A stretch of 64,000 bases of DNA from Azorinus chamasolen (GCA_963576725.1 OY755241.1:74286001-74350000), one strand, 5' to 3'; positions 10,065 through 20,881 are shown, counted from the stretch's first letter. The notes: generated from the letters alone by a model not told the origin. Translations and numbers: made by a program.

Positions 10065-11318
10065 AACAAGAGATGTTTGTAAAACATGTATACCCCCTCC
10101 CCCCCAAGACCCCCTGACCTTTGATCTAGTGACCTCAACTATAGAGGTCATCTAGCGGTCATGACTAATCACCACAGGAACTTTGAATATCCTAAGCCAA
10201 ACCACTGATCATTTATTGATCTGAAAACATTTTACATATTAAGGTCATGGTGACCTTGACCTTTGACCTAGTGACCTTAACAACATTAGGGGTCACCAAG
10301 TGGTCACAACCAACTACCACAGCAAGTTTGAAGATCCCGAACCAAACCATTGGGCAGTTATTAATTGGAAACCATTTCATCAGTTAAGGTCATGATGACC
10401 TTGATCTTTAACCTAGTGACCTCAAAATCAATAGGGGTCATCTAGTTGTCATGACCAACCACCACAGCAAGTTTGAAGATCCTAAGACAAACCATTGAGC
10501 AGTTATTAATCGCAAACCATTTCACCAGTTAAGGTCATGGTGACCTTGACCTTTGACCTAGTGACCTAAAAAATAATAGGGGTTATCTACTGGTCATGAC
10601 CAACTACCACAGCAAGTTTGAATATCCTAAGCCAAACCCTTGAGCAGTTATTGATCGCAAACCATTTCACCACTTAAGGTCATGGTGACCTTGACCTTTG
10701 ACCTAAAAAACAATGAGCTCATCTAGTTGTCATGACCAACCACCTAAGCAAATTTGAAGATCGTAAGCCAAACCATTGAGCAGTTATTGATCAGATACCA
10801 TTTTACAAGTTAAGGTCATGGTGACCTTGACCTTTGACCTAGTGACCTAAAAATCAGTAGGGGTCATCCAGTGGTCATGATCAACTACCACAGCAAGTTT
10901 AAAGATTCTAAGCTAAACCCTTGAGCAGTTATTGATCGGAAACCATTTAACCATTTAAGGTCATGGTGACCTTGACCTTTGACCTAGTGACCTCAAAATC
11001 AATAGGGGTCATCTAGTGGTCATGACCAACCACCACAGCAAGTTTGAAGATCCCAAGCCAAACCCTTGAGCAGTTATTGATCGGAAACTATTTCACCATT
11101 TTAGGTCATGGTGACCTTGACCTTTGACCTAGTGACCTCAAAAACAATAGGGGTCATCTAGTGGTCATGACCAACCACCACAGCAAGTTTGAAGATTCTA
11201 GGCCAAGTCGTTTATTAGTTATCGTTCGGAAACCATCGATCTACGACCGACAGACCGACAGACCGACCGACCGACATGTGCAAAGCAATATACCCCCATT
11301 TTTTCAAAAGGGGGGTAT
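10065..11318 (-). mobile_element. Helentron-like non-autonomous element H2
   Basis: On the minus strand it starts ATACCCCCC at 11318 with a hairpin (CCCCC...GGGGG) and a (GGTC/TGTC)n run. About eight tandem units follow, and it ends GGGGGTATAC, then hairpin ATGTTT-TAC-AAACAT, then CTCTTGTT at 10065. GGGGGTAT near the end is the exact inverse of the start, giving the asymmetric inverted repeat. No coding capacity. Confidence 0.8.
10120..11235. repeat. Tandem array, about 140-147-bp unit, about eight copies
   Basis: Each unit runs GTCATGACCAACCACCACAG, CAAGTTTGAAGATCC, AAGCCAAACC, GAGCAGTTATTGATCGG, AAACCATTTCACC, AAGGTCATGGTGACCTTGAC, CTTTGACCTAGTGACC, AATAGGGGTCATCTAG. Starts lie near 10173, 10311, 10452, 10599, 10738, 10884, 11026 and 11171. 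This is the core of H2. Confidence 0.9.
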
Positions 11319-11785
11319 AATAACGATGTCTGCCAAAATGAAACGTTAGAGCCTAGAGGTAAACAAGCGACTTAAATGACGTCATAATTTAAAAGTACGG
11401 GAAAACTATATGAAACACTTCTACACCGACATTTTATAAAAAGATACAAAAACAGATAGTTAATTAAAATATCGTCAGTCCAGAAAAAGCAAGTCCTGGG
11501 CTAACTACTCCAGGACTACATGTTGCTAGTTAAAGCAGGATTTGGCAACACAAACATACTTAACGGTTTATAGAAAAAAAACTACAACTGTGCACCTTAG
11601 CTTTCTGTTACACTATTATCTTCTTAAAAATAATCGCCGCCTCCGCAGAATTTCATGACAAGACTGCCGAAACTTATCAATCCAGTTTCAGTGAAAATTG
11701 GCTCCAGCTTTTCAGAATCTTCAAAAGAAGTGAAGCTTGGAGCAAAGCAGATGCATGATCAAAAATGTATTTATTATGTCATCAT
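11319..11785. other. Unassigned sequence
   Basis: AT-rich with no coding signal. ATAATAACGATG at the left edge may be the remnant of the module interrupted by H2. Confidence 0.35.
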
Positions 11786-12690
11786 ACAAAGTAAAATTTA
11801 AAAGAACATGGCTCTCGTTCTCCAAGACCTGCATGGCAAAAAAGACCAAGCCTACGATTGACTGGAAGACCCTCAAATATGCCGGTTTCTAAACGAATGG
11901 GCGCACCGCCACATCCGAATTTGCTAAAAGCTGACCTGTGACTAGGTGGTAAAATCATTGTGCAGTATCTCTCTGCCTGACATACACTTTTAAATTTACA
12001 GTATGTTCTAAGCTTATTTCGGCCGCGGCCAGACGAGCCTACTTGTGAATTTACCCGAGTCGACCAGTCCTCCGTACACTTCTCCATTAAGGTTTCTCGA
12101 ATAGATCTAACAATATGAACCTTAGAAGATTGAGTAGAAAGATCACAAAAGCATTGCAAACTAACTATCTTAAAATTTTCTTTAAAAGTAACGGTTACAA
12201 AGGTTTCTGCAATTATCTGTTTTAGAAACAACCCACAGTGCTACTCTTTTATTGAGTCTTGTAGAGTTCTTACAAGAGAGCCTTGCTATCACCACATTTA
12301 AAAATGAAATCTGATCTTGCCGTAGATTCAGTACTTACTTACATTTATACTCCTATCATTCACATTGCACCAATTATTCAAGGTGTCCAAGAAAATTTGA
12401 AGATCGTTCTCATTTTCTGATAGCAATGCACTGTCATCGGCATACAACAAAATAAATATCTTGTCATTTCCTATATTAATACCAATATCAAGCGATTTCA
12501 AGTACAAACACAGGTCATTTATGTAAAGGTTGAACAACAGGGGCGAGAATACATCCTCGTCTCGAACCACATTTAACATCGAATCATTCAGTTTTACGAC
12601 TGTTTGCTTTTACGCAGGATGACACCTCATTGTACAAATACTTTACAGCTAAAATAAGTTTACCTGAAATGTGTTGCTCTCAGTCTCTCC
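11786..12690 (-). pseudogene. Non-LTR RT element M: palm to C-terminus
   Basis: The minus strand from 12690 down reads LWERLRATHISGKLILAVKY, LYNEVSSCVKANSRKTEWFD, VKCGSRRGCILAPL and LLFNLYINDL, then LLYADDSALLSENENDLQIF (catalytic YADD near 12430-12450). A C-terminal region follows: RGRNKLRTYCKFKS, HRSAFSKFGCGGAPIRLETG and FEGLPVNRRLGLFCHAG (11800-12010). Several frameshifts and a gap near 12232-12320 interrupt it. It is the downstream part of the same element whose upstream part lies at 13859-14105. A Helentron-like element sits between them. Confidence 0.8.
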
Positions 12691-12701
12691 CAAAGCTTAT
12701 T

Positions 12702-13858
12702 ATGTCTCCCCCATTTTGAGGAGATATATTGTTTTTGCCAGAGTTGTCTGTCTGTCCGTCACAAATTTGTGCCGCGCGTATCTCTGAAACCAGTTGGGCT
12801 AGAGTCGCCAAACTTCACAGGAATGTTCACCAGCATGAGTTGTTGTGCACCTGGTGTTTTTGAATTGTCTCCGCCTGATAACTTAGGAGTTACTGCCCCT
12901 AATGACTTAAAATTAGAAAAACGTTGTTGCGCGTATCTCTGAAACCGCTAGTACTAGAGTCCCCAAACTTCACAGAAATGTTCACCAGCATGAGTTGTTG
13001 TGCATCTATGGTTTTTGAATTGTCTCCTGAAAATTCTTGAGTTATTGCCCCCGATATGAATACTTAAATTTATACAAACTTTGTGTCGCGCGTATCTCTG
13101 AAACCAGTTGTGCTAGAGTCCCCAAACTTCACAGAAATGTTCACCAGCAATGTGCACCTATGGTTTTTAATTGTCTCCCCTTTTAACTTTGGAGTTACTG
13201 CCCCTGATTACATATAATTAGACAAACTTTTCTTAGTGTCGTGCATATCTCTGAAACCACTAGGGCTAGAGTCACCAAACCTCAGAGGAATGTTGACCAG
13301 CATGAGTTGTTGTGCACCTGGGATATTTGAATTGTCTCCCTTTGATTGGAGTTATTGCCCCTGATTTGATTACTTAAATTTGGAGAAACTTTGTGTCTTG
13401 CATATCTTTAAAAACCACTAGGGCTAGAGTCACCAAATTTCACAGGAATGTTCACCAGCATGAGTTGTTGTGCACCTTGTATTTTAATTGTCTCCCCTGA
13501 TAATTCTTGAGTTACTGCCCCTGATATATTCACTTGAAGTTAGAGAAACTTTGTGCTGCATGTATCTCAGAAACCAGTAGGGCTAGAGTCGTCAAACTTC
13601 ACAGGAATGTTCACCAGCATGAGTTGTTGTGCATCTGAGTTTTTTTTAAGTGTCTCCCCCTGATAACTTTGAAGTTACTGCCCCTTATGACTTAAAATAA
13701 GAGAAACTTTTCTTTGTGTCACATGTATCACTGAAACCACTAGTACTAGAGTCGCCAAACTTCACAAGAATGTTGACTAGCATGTGTTTTTGTGTACCTT
13801 GGGCTTTTGAATTGTCTCACCTGACACTGTTGGAGTTATTGCTCCTGATGACTTAAAA
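12702..13858 (+). mobile_element. Helentron-like element H3 (3' end missing), inserted in RT element M
   Basis: It starts ATGTCTCCCCCATTTTGAGG with a TCTCC/GGAGA hairpin, then a GTCTGTCTGTCCGTC run, then about seven tandem units of about 155 bp. Their words are GCGTATCTCTGAAACC, AGAGTCNCCAAACTTCACAG (N variable), ATGTTCACCAGCATGAGTTG and GAGTTACTGCCCCTGAT. No terminal hairpin or CTCTTGTT is found at the right, so it is 3'-truncated. It separates KAY of the host RT from its LWERL continuation. Confidence 0.75.
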
Positions 13859-14105
13859 ATTCATAAGCTTTGCGAATGTCAATAAAAGCAGTAAAAGTTT
13901 GCAGTCTGCAATTTTTACGTTTCTCAATAATATCAACTAAAGAGGAAATTTGATCTATAGTACTTCTGTTTTTCCTAAAACCATTTTGCTCCTCCACTAC
14001 GACATCATTTTTCTCTACCCATTCATTCAGCCTTATATAATTCTACAATAAACTTTATACACAGCTGAAGCAAGCGATTTCCCTATAGGACAAAGGATCT
14101 CGAGG
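13859..14105 (-). pseudogene. RT element M: fingers region
   Basis: The minus strand reads YIRLNEWVEKNDVVVEEQNG, FRKNRSTIDQISSLVDIIEK, RKNCRLQTF and TAFIDIRKAYE (first palm aspartate). It then stops at the H3 insertion. It joins, with a few codons lost, to LWERLRATHISGK at about 12690. The upstream end is at about 14105, where a duplicated copy of the C-terminal region begins. Confidence 0.75.
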
Positions 14106-14495
14106 ATCCGATGTAGAAGACTTTGGGTTTCTAAACGAATGGGTGCAACGCCACATCTAAATTTGCTAAATGCTGCCATGTGACTAGGTCGTAAATCATT
14201 GTGCAGGTTGTTCTAAGCTTATTTCGGCCGCGGCCAGACGAGCCTACTTGTGAATTTATCTGGGCCAATCAGTCCTCCGTACACTTTTCCATTAAGGTTT
14301 CTCGAACAGATCTAACAATATGAACCATAGAAATTGGAGTAGAAAAATCACAAAAGCATTGCAAACCTAACTCTCTTACAATTTCTTAACAAAAAAGTAA
14401 CATTTTCTGCAATGATCTGATTTAGAAACAGCCCACAGTGCTACTCTTTTATTGAGTCTGGTAGAGTTCGTACAAAATAGCCTTGCCCAAAAATT
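14106..14495 (-). repeat. Second copy of RT element M C-terminal segment
   Basis: This stretch repeats 11870-12290. The shared words are TTTCTAAACGAATGGG, TTATTTCGGCCGCGGCCAGA, CGAGCCTACTTGTGAATTTA, CAGTCCTCCGTACACTT, TTAAGGTTTCTCGAA and CCCACAGTGCTACTCTTTTA. Substitutions and small indels separate them. Either two copies lie side by side or a local duplication spans the element. Confidence 0.75.
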
Positions 14496-14506
14496 GACCC
14501 ACCGTC

Positions 14507-14808
14507 TTACTTCCATGCTCTTAAACCTATTTTAGGTAAACAATTTTGTTCTTTCCTGCCATTTCGGCGTGATGAGGTCGTATTGGCCAGAATAAGAATT
14601 TGACATTTTTACTGAAAGGTGATGTTCAACCTGAATGTTTATTTTGTTTTGAGCCTTATACCATTCGGCACATTCTCATTGAATGTCCTGATTTAATCTT
14701 AATCAGAAATAAGTTATTTCAAGCGGATTCCCTGAGGGAACTTTAAATTATTCATTCGGCTCTATATGACCATCGGTGTCGATGGGCCGTAAAACACCAT
14801 TCATTCTT
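14507..14808 (+). mobile_element. 5'-truncated L-family LINE end
   Basis: It matches the last part of L2 ORF2 (GCCATTTCGGCGTGATGAGG; CAACCTGAATGTTTATTTTG; the terminal Cys/His segment). A shortened 3' UTR follows, then the family tail CTCTATATGACCATCGGTGT, CGATGGGCCGTAAAACACC and ATTCATTC. Small deletions remove the frame. The 5' truncation and microsatellite tail are as expected from target-primed reverse transcription. Confidence 0.85.
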
Positions 14809-15193
14809 GTTCGAAAAGCGACGTGGGACTTACAAAGATCGTAGGGGAGTGTGTTTAAATGTTAGTCCGAACTTGATTTTACAAGTTAATAAAAATTTGT
14901 GTTTGACGTAGCTTGTATTTCAGAATACCATTTTTTGATAAACATAGCCGTAAGTTTGGTCATGTTGATCTGAGCAACCATTTCCTACTTGAAAAACTTT
15001 GGCAATACCAAATTCCAGTATATCCTAATAAACGTAATATATTTTTGATGTTATCAACCCATATAGATTTTAGTTTCCTCTGCGAGTACAAGTTCAAAAT
15101 TAAAAAACACGTTTGCCTTGATGACTTAAGATTGCCCATTGAATAACTGTTTTCAATTAGTTTTGCCCAGTATGATATAATTTTACTTTTTAC
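14809..15193. other. Unassigned; one 77-codon open frame of unknown status
   Basis: The open frame at 14913-15146 (+) contains FFDKHSRKFGHVDLSNHFLL, KLWQYQIPVYPNKRN and CEYKFKIKKHVCLDDLRLP. Its composition is protein-like. I recognise no family and see no splice or promoter context. It could be a fragment of an unlisted retroelement. Confidence 0.25.
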
Positions 15194-15990
15194 TTAAATA
15201 TGAAAGGGTGTTGATTTATTCATATTGAAAATATACTTGAAAAATTTAACTACTTTTTCCAAAATGTCGAGGTTACCATAACCCCATACTTCGCAGCCAT
15301 AAAGCAAAATTGGTTTTAGTTTTCTCAAATATGTCAATCTGTAGGTCACCAAAATGTCGAGGTTACCATAACCCCATACTTCGCAGCCATAAAGCAAAAT
15401 TGGTTTTAGTTTTCTCAAATATGTCAATCTGTAGGTCACAGGGTAGTGGCAATGCATAAAGTGCTTTATTTGTTTCTTTTGCAAAATATGATTTTGTTTT
15501 TAAGAATGATCCAGATTTTGTGAAAAACAGTCCTAGATATTTGTAGCCATGCACTATATCAACTGTTTCATTGCCGACTATTTTATAATTTCTTTTGTCT
15601 TTGTGATTACCTTTTGAAAACACCATAATCTTCGTTTTTGAGATATTTATCTTTAGTGTCACAGTAGGTTTTGAAAACGTCTAGTGCAAGCTGGAAGTAA
15701 TTTTCATCGTTGCTAAAAATAATAGTATCGTCTGCATATAAGAAGGTAAAAAGTGTTGGGTATATTAAATGATCGACAATTGCTTCCGTGTGTACTCTTT
15801 ACTCTGTTTACATCTATATTATTAGCCAGATCATTAAGACAAATGGAAAGGAAAATAAAGGTGACAAATGTTCACCTTCTGTTACTCCTAAACATTCGAA
15901 TTGCTGCGAGATACCTTTGTTTTAGTACATATTGTATATAACTGAGAAACATTTGCCAGTAATATTGTGGTCGATAAGTTTAATCCAAAA
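15194..15990 (-). pseudogene. Non-LTR RT remnant, copy 2 of the second family
   Basis: Minus-strand homologue of 885-1630. FWIKLIDHNITGKC-type sequence lies near 15960-15985, FECLGV near 15890-15900, LLYADDTIIFSND near 15710-15745, INISKTKIMVFSKGNHKDKR near 15590-15655, then YKYLGLFFTKSGSFLKTKS and ETNKALYALP. The YADD catalytic motif is intact, but the frame is broken at several points. The end of the element contains an 89-bp tandem duplication (15261-15438). Confidence 0.8.
15261..15438. repeat. 89-bp tandem duplication
   Basis: The block starting AAAATGTCGAGGTTACCATA and running to TATGTCAATCTGTAGGTCAC is present twice, nearly without change, at 15261 and 15350. It duplicates the C-terminal LTYLRKLKPILLYGCEVWGY codons of the RT remnant, so it arose after insertion. 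Confidence 0.9.
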
Positions 15991-16480
15991 CAAGGAGGGA
16001 GGTGATCCCCCGAGAGCAAAAATTGCAACACAAAAAGAGAAAATTGCAGACTCGGTTTTATTGAGTGTTCATAAATAGTAATTGAAAGTGCAACACTGCT
16101 CACGCCCCCCTAGCACCGGCCGGATGTGTAACTCCTATATGGCACATAAATAGTAATTGAAAGTGCAACACTGCTCACGCCCCCCTAGCACCGGCCGGAT
16201 GTGTAACTCCTATATGGCACATAAATAGTAATTGAAAGTGCAACACTGCTCACGCCCCCTAGCACCGGCCGGATGATAACTCCTATATCGCACATGCCAT
16301 TGGAGTGAAACTTCATACAAGGAGGGAGGTAATCCCCCGAGAGCAAAAATTGCAACACAAAAAGAGAAAATTGCAGACTCGGTTTTGAGTCTGTTCATAA
16401 ATAGTAATTGAAAGTGCAACACTGCTCACGCCCCCTAGCCGCGGCTTAAGCCGTATTCGATTTTCAGAACAAGTACTGAA
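15985..16480 (-). repeat. Clustered dispersed repeat, four partial units
   Basis: CATAAATAGTAATTGAAAGT, GCAACACTGCTCACGCCCCC and TAGCACCGGCCGGATG repeat at about 16070, 16144, 16221 and 16397. The first three are tandem with a period of about 75 bp. The flanking AAGGAGGGAGGTNATCCCCC (N variable) occurs at 15992 and 16320. It is the inverse of the repeat at 2235-2450. Confidence 0.85.
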
Positions 16481-16544
16481 ATTCATGATCTCAACAACAC
16501 TGAAAATGAAGTACGGGCGACGTTTTACGGCCGCCACACAAGCA

Positions 16545-16876
16545 AGGGTCATAACCCTGGCTTCATTACTTTTGGAGTTGTTGCCCTTAGTTACATTATT
16601 TTATCCGATCAATAACTCCTGTTCGACTGATGCTATTGGAATGACATTTCATTTATGGAAAGGGCATAATGAAAGTGTCCTGCACAAGGGCCATAACTCT
16701 GGTATCAATATTTTTGGAGTTAGCGGTTATCATTTTCTTGAAAAATGTGATGTGGAAAGCGCATAATTAGGGGAAACATCAATCATCAAGTCCATAACAT
16801 TTTAGTGATTTCCCTTTACATATTGTTTTTATTAGAGGGGAGACATCCGTTTTTGTGACAACAACCTCTAGTTTAT
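16545..16876 (+). repeat. Interspersed repeat ending hairpin plus CTCTAGTT, copy 1
   Basis: Units of GGGTCATAACCCTGG and GGGCCATAACTCTGG type are followed by TTTTAGTGATTTCCCTTTAC, ATATTGTTTTTATTAGAGGG, GAGACATCCG and ACAACCTCTAGTT. The last 130 bp recur at 20380-20508. The terminal AGAGG/CCTCT pairing followed by CTAG resembles a canonical Helitron 3' end. This is suggestive only. Confidence 0.6.
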
Positions 16877-17269
16877 TATCATTATACCACATTTATATAG
16901 CGCTCTTTTCACACAGGATATGTGCTTTCAAAAGTACTAAGCAGGTATTTAACAGATACAGCTCGGGATGTGGATCCTGCTTTCACTAGCCCAAAATTCT
17001 GAATCATTCAACGCTTTTGAACTGACCAACATTTTTGAAAGACAGATAATTAATTGCCAATTATCATTTTCACGTTTACTTTAGCCTCCGATATACAGAT
17101 TTATTGTGATAATTCTGATATAAGTTTTCTACTGAAAGGTTATTTGTCGCTTTGATGTTATACCGTGAGTTCGTTTTCACATAATCCAATTAGCAATTGA
17201 TTGGTCGGGACTCTAAACGTTTACCTTCTCGTTATTTACTCAAAGCGTGCTAAGTAATATTTTGTCTGG
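16877..17269. other. Unassigned sequence
   Basis: AT-rich with no recognised element. GGATATGTGCTTTCAAAAG and following show no coding pattern. Confidence 0.35.
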
Positions 17270-17445
17270 TACATTGTTTTGTCGTCTGCTATATTATCTG
17301 CTGAAATTTTAAAACTTTATTTTATTCTGCCATTTCTTTGCGAAAATATAATCTCAGTGACAAACAGCTTGGATTCTGATCAATGATATGCCAAGTTACT
17401 CGGAGTCTCATCAGAATCCAAACTGTTAGCAAAGGTAATCACCAA
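17270..17445. repeat. Palindromic MITE of the CAAACTGTTTG family
   Basis: GTCGTCTGCTATATTATCTG, then CAAACAGCTTGGATTCTGAT pairing with GAGTCTCATCAGAATCCAAA and CTGTTAGCAAAGGTAATC. The hairpin core (...GGATTCTGAT...ATCAGAATCC...) and flanking words match copies at 20196, 22862, 23365 and 28808. Confidence 0.65.
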
Positions 17446-17924
17446 TAGTTAAATAATATTAAATAGTACGTGCTACCGAACATAACATAAATGTGAACGT
17501 ACAGCAAAAGGGATCGAAATCGACATTCTGTACCAATAATTCATTGTATGATCTGAAAATAACTAAGTTTGAAATTGACCGGAATCCAAAGTATTTAGCA
17601 TCTCTTCATCAAACCTTAATTTACCGGGTGTATTAAATCCAAATCAATGTTCCGTAGTGACAATATATAACAATGATCTGGATCCAACTTATAAGTTCAT
17701 TTTTTGATTGATTGACAGGGAAAATGTAAATTTAATAACAAAAATTAATGAAAATAGGTGCCGAATCGTCTAGGGTAAAATATTAAGTGGGGCCGAGGCG
17801 GTTTGGTGCAGAGTCGTTCAGAACCCTTTTTGAAATGGTCACGTGCCTAGCACCTGTGCATAAAATCAATGGTGTCCGACCCATGCTGGGATTGACCCTC
17901 CCCCCAACACACACACTTATCATC
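17446..17924. other. Unassigned sequence
   Basis: AT-rich with no coding or repeat signature that I can support. Confidence 0.3.
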
Positions 17925-18800
17925 GAAGTCGAGTTTTCCTTGTTTTACGGAGTGGTTTGGGAAGCAAATAGATAGTTTTATGTTAGTTTTGCATACTTCA
18001 ATCATAGATTCAGTCGAGTTTTCCTTGTTTTACGGAGTGGTTTGGGAAGCAAATAGATAGTTTTATGTTAGTTTTGCATACTTCAATCATAGATTCTTGG
18101 GGGGGGGGGGGGGTCATTCGCAGGCGCTGCGTCGGGCACCTTTGCATAAAGTTACAGGATGCACACTCCTGAGCGCAATGGTCAACAAAAATGTTCCGCA
18201 TTTGTAGTACACACAAATTAACAAAAGGAGTATCATATGTGTGTTCCATGTCACATTTCGGACTTAAGTGTTATAAAACCATGGAGCATGGATACAGTTG
18301 ACCTTGCTCAATATTTGAAATGAAATCGAAAGTTTAAGGAGTTTGTATATTAACGAAAAATAATTACCTTGTGTAACACCAAACAGCATAGAAATATCAG
18401 CATTCAGGTTACTCAAATCTGAATGAACGTCTTCTATCTTGTAAACTGTAGAACCAAGTGACTTACCTGGGTTACCTTATGCAGTACTTTTCTCATGTAT
18501 ACCATTGATTTGTTAAAATTTCGATTTCATTTCAAATATTGAAATAGTTTGTATCAACGAAAAATAACTACCATGTAAACCAACAAGCACGCCAAAAATC
18601 AAATAAACATGGCTATTAGACTGTGTGTGTCCTCCATCCTGACCAGCATAGATCTAAGTGACTGTCCTTCCTGGGTAACCTCATGCATACCACGCTTTTA
18701 ATGTGAAATGAGCGATGTGCTGAGCTGCTATTATCTACGGTGTCCCGGTAGCGACAAATGAATTATCGCCCTTTAAACACCACATTGGATTTTTTTCCAA
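17925..18800. repeat. Local duplication, left copy
   Basis: GTCGAGTTTTCCTTGTTTTA, CGGAGTGGTTTGGGAAGC, GCATACTTCAATCATAGATT, GGATGCACACTCCTGAGCGC, ATGGAGCATGGATACAGTTG, ATTTCGATTTCATTTC and GTGTCCCGGTAGCGACAAAT occur here and again in the same order at 19085-19720. Within this copy the first 86 bp (17927-18012) are tandemly repeated at 18013-18098. A G-run follows at 18099. Confidence 0.8.
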
Positions 18801-18837
18801 ACCGAAAAGTGTAGGATCATTCCTATATCATAAGCAA

Positions 18838-18900
18838 ATAGAGCAGACCCTGACTAGACAGCTCCTATAGGTCTGGGTCTATACTCTTTGCTTATTTATG
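18838..18900. repeat. Hairpin MITE of the AGCAGACCCTGA family
   Basis: AGCAGACCCTGACTAGACAG, CTCCTATAGG, TCTGGGTCTATACTCTTTGC: the two ends are imperfect inverses. Related copies are at 20136, 20911 (two), 24539, 25035, 29250, 61681 and 63138. Confidence 0.65.
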
Positions 18901-19084
18901 CGTGTATATGTTGTGTGTAATGTAAGGTTTATAATGGTAAAGTATGAATGATAATGTGAAAAAGTATAAAACAAACGCATAAATTTCTTTTTTCTCCATC
19001 ATATATTTTGTCGCGTCGGTAAAATCTACCTGACATGCCTCAGCAGGTTATCACATGTATGCACACACACACACACACACTTCT

Positions 19085-19720
19085 GATCGAAGTCGAGTTT
19101 TCCTTGTTTTACGGAGTGGTTTGGGATGCAAATACCGGTAGATAGTTTTATGTTAGTTTTGCATACTTCAATCATAGATTGTGGGTAGGGGGTCATGGGC
19201 GAGTCGCAGCCGCTGCGTCGGGCAGCTTTGCATAAAGTTACAGGATGCACACGCCTGAGCGCAATGGTCAACAAAAAATTTCCGCATGTGTAGTACACAC
19301 AAATTAGCACAATGGTCAACACAAAATGTGTATCATATTTGTGTTCCATGTCACATTTCGGACTTAGTGTTATAAAACCATGGAGCATGGATATAGTTGA
19401 CAGTGCCCATTGAATTGTTAAAATTTCGATTTCATTTCAAATATTGAAGGAGTTTGTATATCAACGAAAAATAATTACCTTGTAAAACAAGCAGCACACA
19501 CACAATGCACCAAAAGGCTGACGTCTGCCATGTCTTGAAGCATAGATCTAAGTATGACGAAAAGGTTTATGTCCGTCATCGTGTCCAACATAGATCTAAG
19601 TGACTGACCTGGGTAAGCTTATGCAGTACTTTTCTCCTCATGCATACCACGCTTTTCACGTGAAATGAACGGTGTCCCGGTAGCGACAAATGAAATATCG
19701 CCCTTTTGACACTCGCTCGC
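19085..19720. repeat. Local duplication, right copy
   Basis: Second copy of 17925-18800 with the same word order. It has small insertions such as ACCGGT in the GCAAATA...GATAG segment and loses about 200 bp relative to the left copy. A CA microsatellite (19062-19080) marks its left edge. Confidence 0.75.
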
Positions 19721-20135
19721 ACCGGTGTTTAAGTTTAATATTATATTTCGATTGACATTTTGAACAACACTACATAGATTATACAATGTATTAGTATTGT
19801 TTTTGAAACGACATGTTTAGTACCGTTCACAGGTGTATTCCGGTAAGACACGTATGAGTCCGTATAAGTATATATCTCTACTATTTCTCAAATATTGAAG
19901 GAGTTTGTATATCAACGTAAAACAACAAGCACACACAGAAGCATACAAATATGACCAAAAGGTTGATGTCTGCCATCTTGTGAAGCATAGATCTAAAACA
20001 GGCTAACAGTCTGTGTTTATATACATTGACACTTATCAAAATTCAGATAATTACTTCAAGACTTTTTGTCTAAGGTAAACTAGAAGGTAGTCATGGACTT
20101 GTGGTAGAATAAGATCTACATAAACACAAAGAGCA
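19721..20135. other. Unassigned sequence with partial echoes of the local duplication
   Basis: TATTGAAGGAGTTTGTATAT and CAACGTAAAACAACAAGCAC near 19893-19930 repeat words from 18331 and 19440. Otherwise nothing is recognised. Confidence 0.4.
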
Positions 20136-20310
20136 GAACCTGACCAGGTAGCTGTTTGATCAGGGTCTATTCTGTTTGCAAAACTTCTAAAGGTTACTTT
20201 TAACCCTTTCGCTGCCAATGCCGGATCTGTGATTACCTATGCAAACAGTTTGGATCCAGATGAGTTCTCGGCGTCTCATCAGGGTCCAAACTGCTTGTTA
20301 CTGTTACTGT
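20136..20310. repeat. Two adjacent palindromic MITE pieces
   Basis: 20136-20185 is an AGCAGACC...GGGTCTATTCTGTTTGC hairpin. 20196-20310 starts TTAACCCTTTCGCTGCC and carries CAAACAGTTTGGATCCAGAT pairing with CATCAGGGTCCAAACTG, the CAAACTGTTTG family core. Confidence 0.65.
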
Positions 20311-20344
20311 GTTTTTGAAACAAAAATAATGAAAATTTGTAGCA

Positions 20345-20510
20345 GACGACAGCATTAACGTCCATTTTCTTCTTGAAAAATGTAGTGTGGAAAACCCATG
20401 AGGGGAAGTATCATTCATCAAGACCATAACATTTTTAGTGATTTCCCTTTACATATTGTTTTTATTAGAGGGGAGACATCCGTTTTTGTGACAAAAACCT
20501 CTAGTTATCA
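20345..20510 (+). repeat. Interspersed repeat ending hairpin plus CTCTAGTT, copy 2
   Basis: Near-identical to the last 130 bp of 16545-16876. AACATTTTTAGTGATTTCCC through GGGGAGACATCCGTTTTTGT to AAAACCTCTAGTT. Confidence 0.75.
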
Positions 20511-20710
20511 ACTGAGTTTCTCTGGCTCTTTTTGATGCCCAGTGTAAAGCACTGATACATCGGACCTTGGTTTATAGTCTCGTCCGAAGACTTGGTCCGG
20601 CAGGGGATTACTTACGAGGTAAAACTCTCTCTACATGTATCATACCATATGTATCTTCATCATTAATATTCATGAAAAAAAATGATGACATGAATTTTAT
20701 AGCCAATGCA

Positions 20711-20881
20711 AACAAGAGGGTCATGATGGCCCTGATATCACTCGCCACGAGAAGATTTTCAAAGTTTTTACTATATGTTTCTATAGAAAACTGGCGACGA
20801 CGGACTACGCACACCAATGGACCACAGACATCAGGCGATCATAAAAGCACATCCTGAGCAATTCGTGCTCTGGTGAGCTAA
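20711..20881 (-). mobile_element. Complete 170-bp Helentron-like mini-element H4
   Basis: Minus orientation: it starts AGCTCACCAGAGCACGAATT after GTTTTT, continues through GATCGCCTGATG, and ends with an AGGGCC/GGCCCT-type hairpin and CTCTTGTT at 20711. Both termini match the multi-kilobase GCTCACC elements, but it retains one core unit. It is the smallest end-to-end member in the window. Confidence 0.75.

Noticed and set aside
10120..11235. Regular repeats resembling a CRISPR array
   Set aside because: Units are contiguous diverged copies with no unique spacers of constant length; eukaryotic context.
11782..12231. 149-codon frame taken as an independent gene
   Set aside because: KLRTYCKFKS and GAPIRLETG-type words and position make it the C-terminal part of RT element M.
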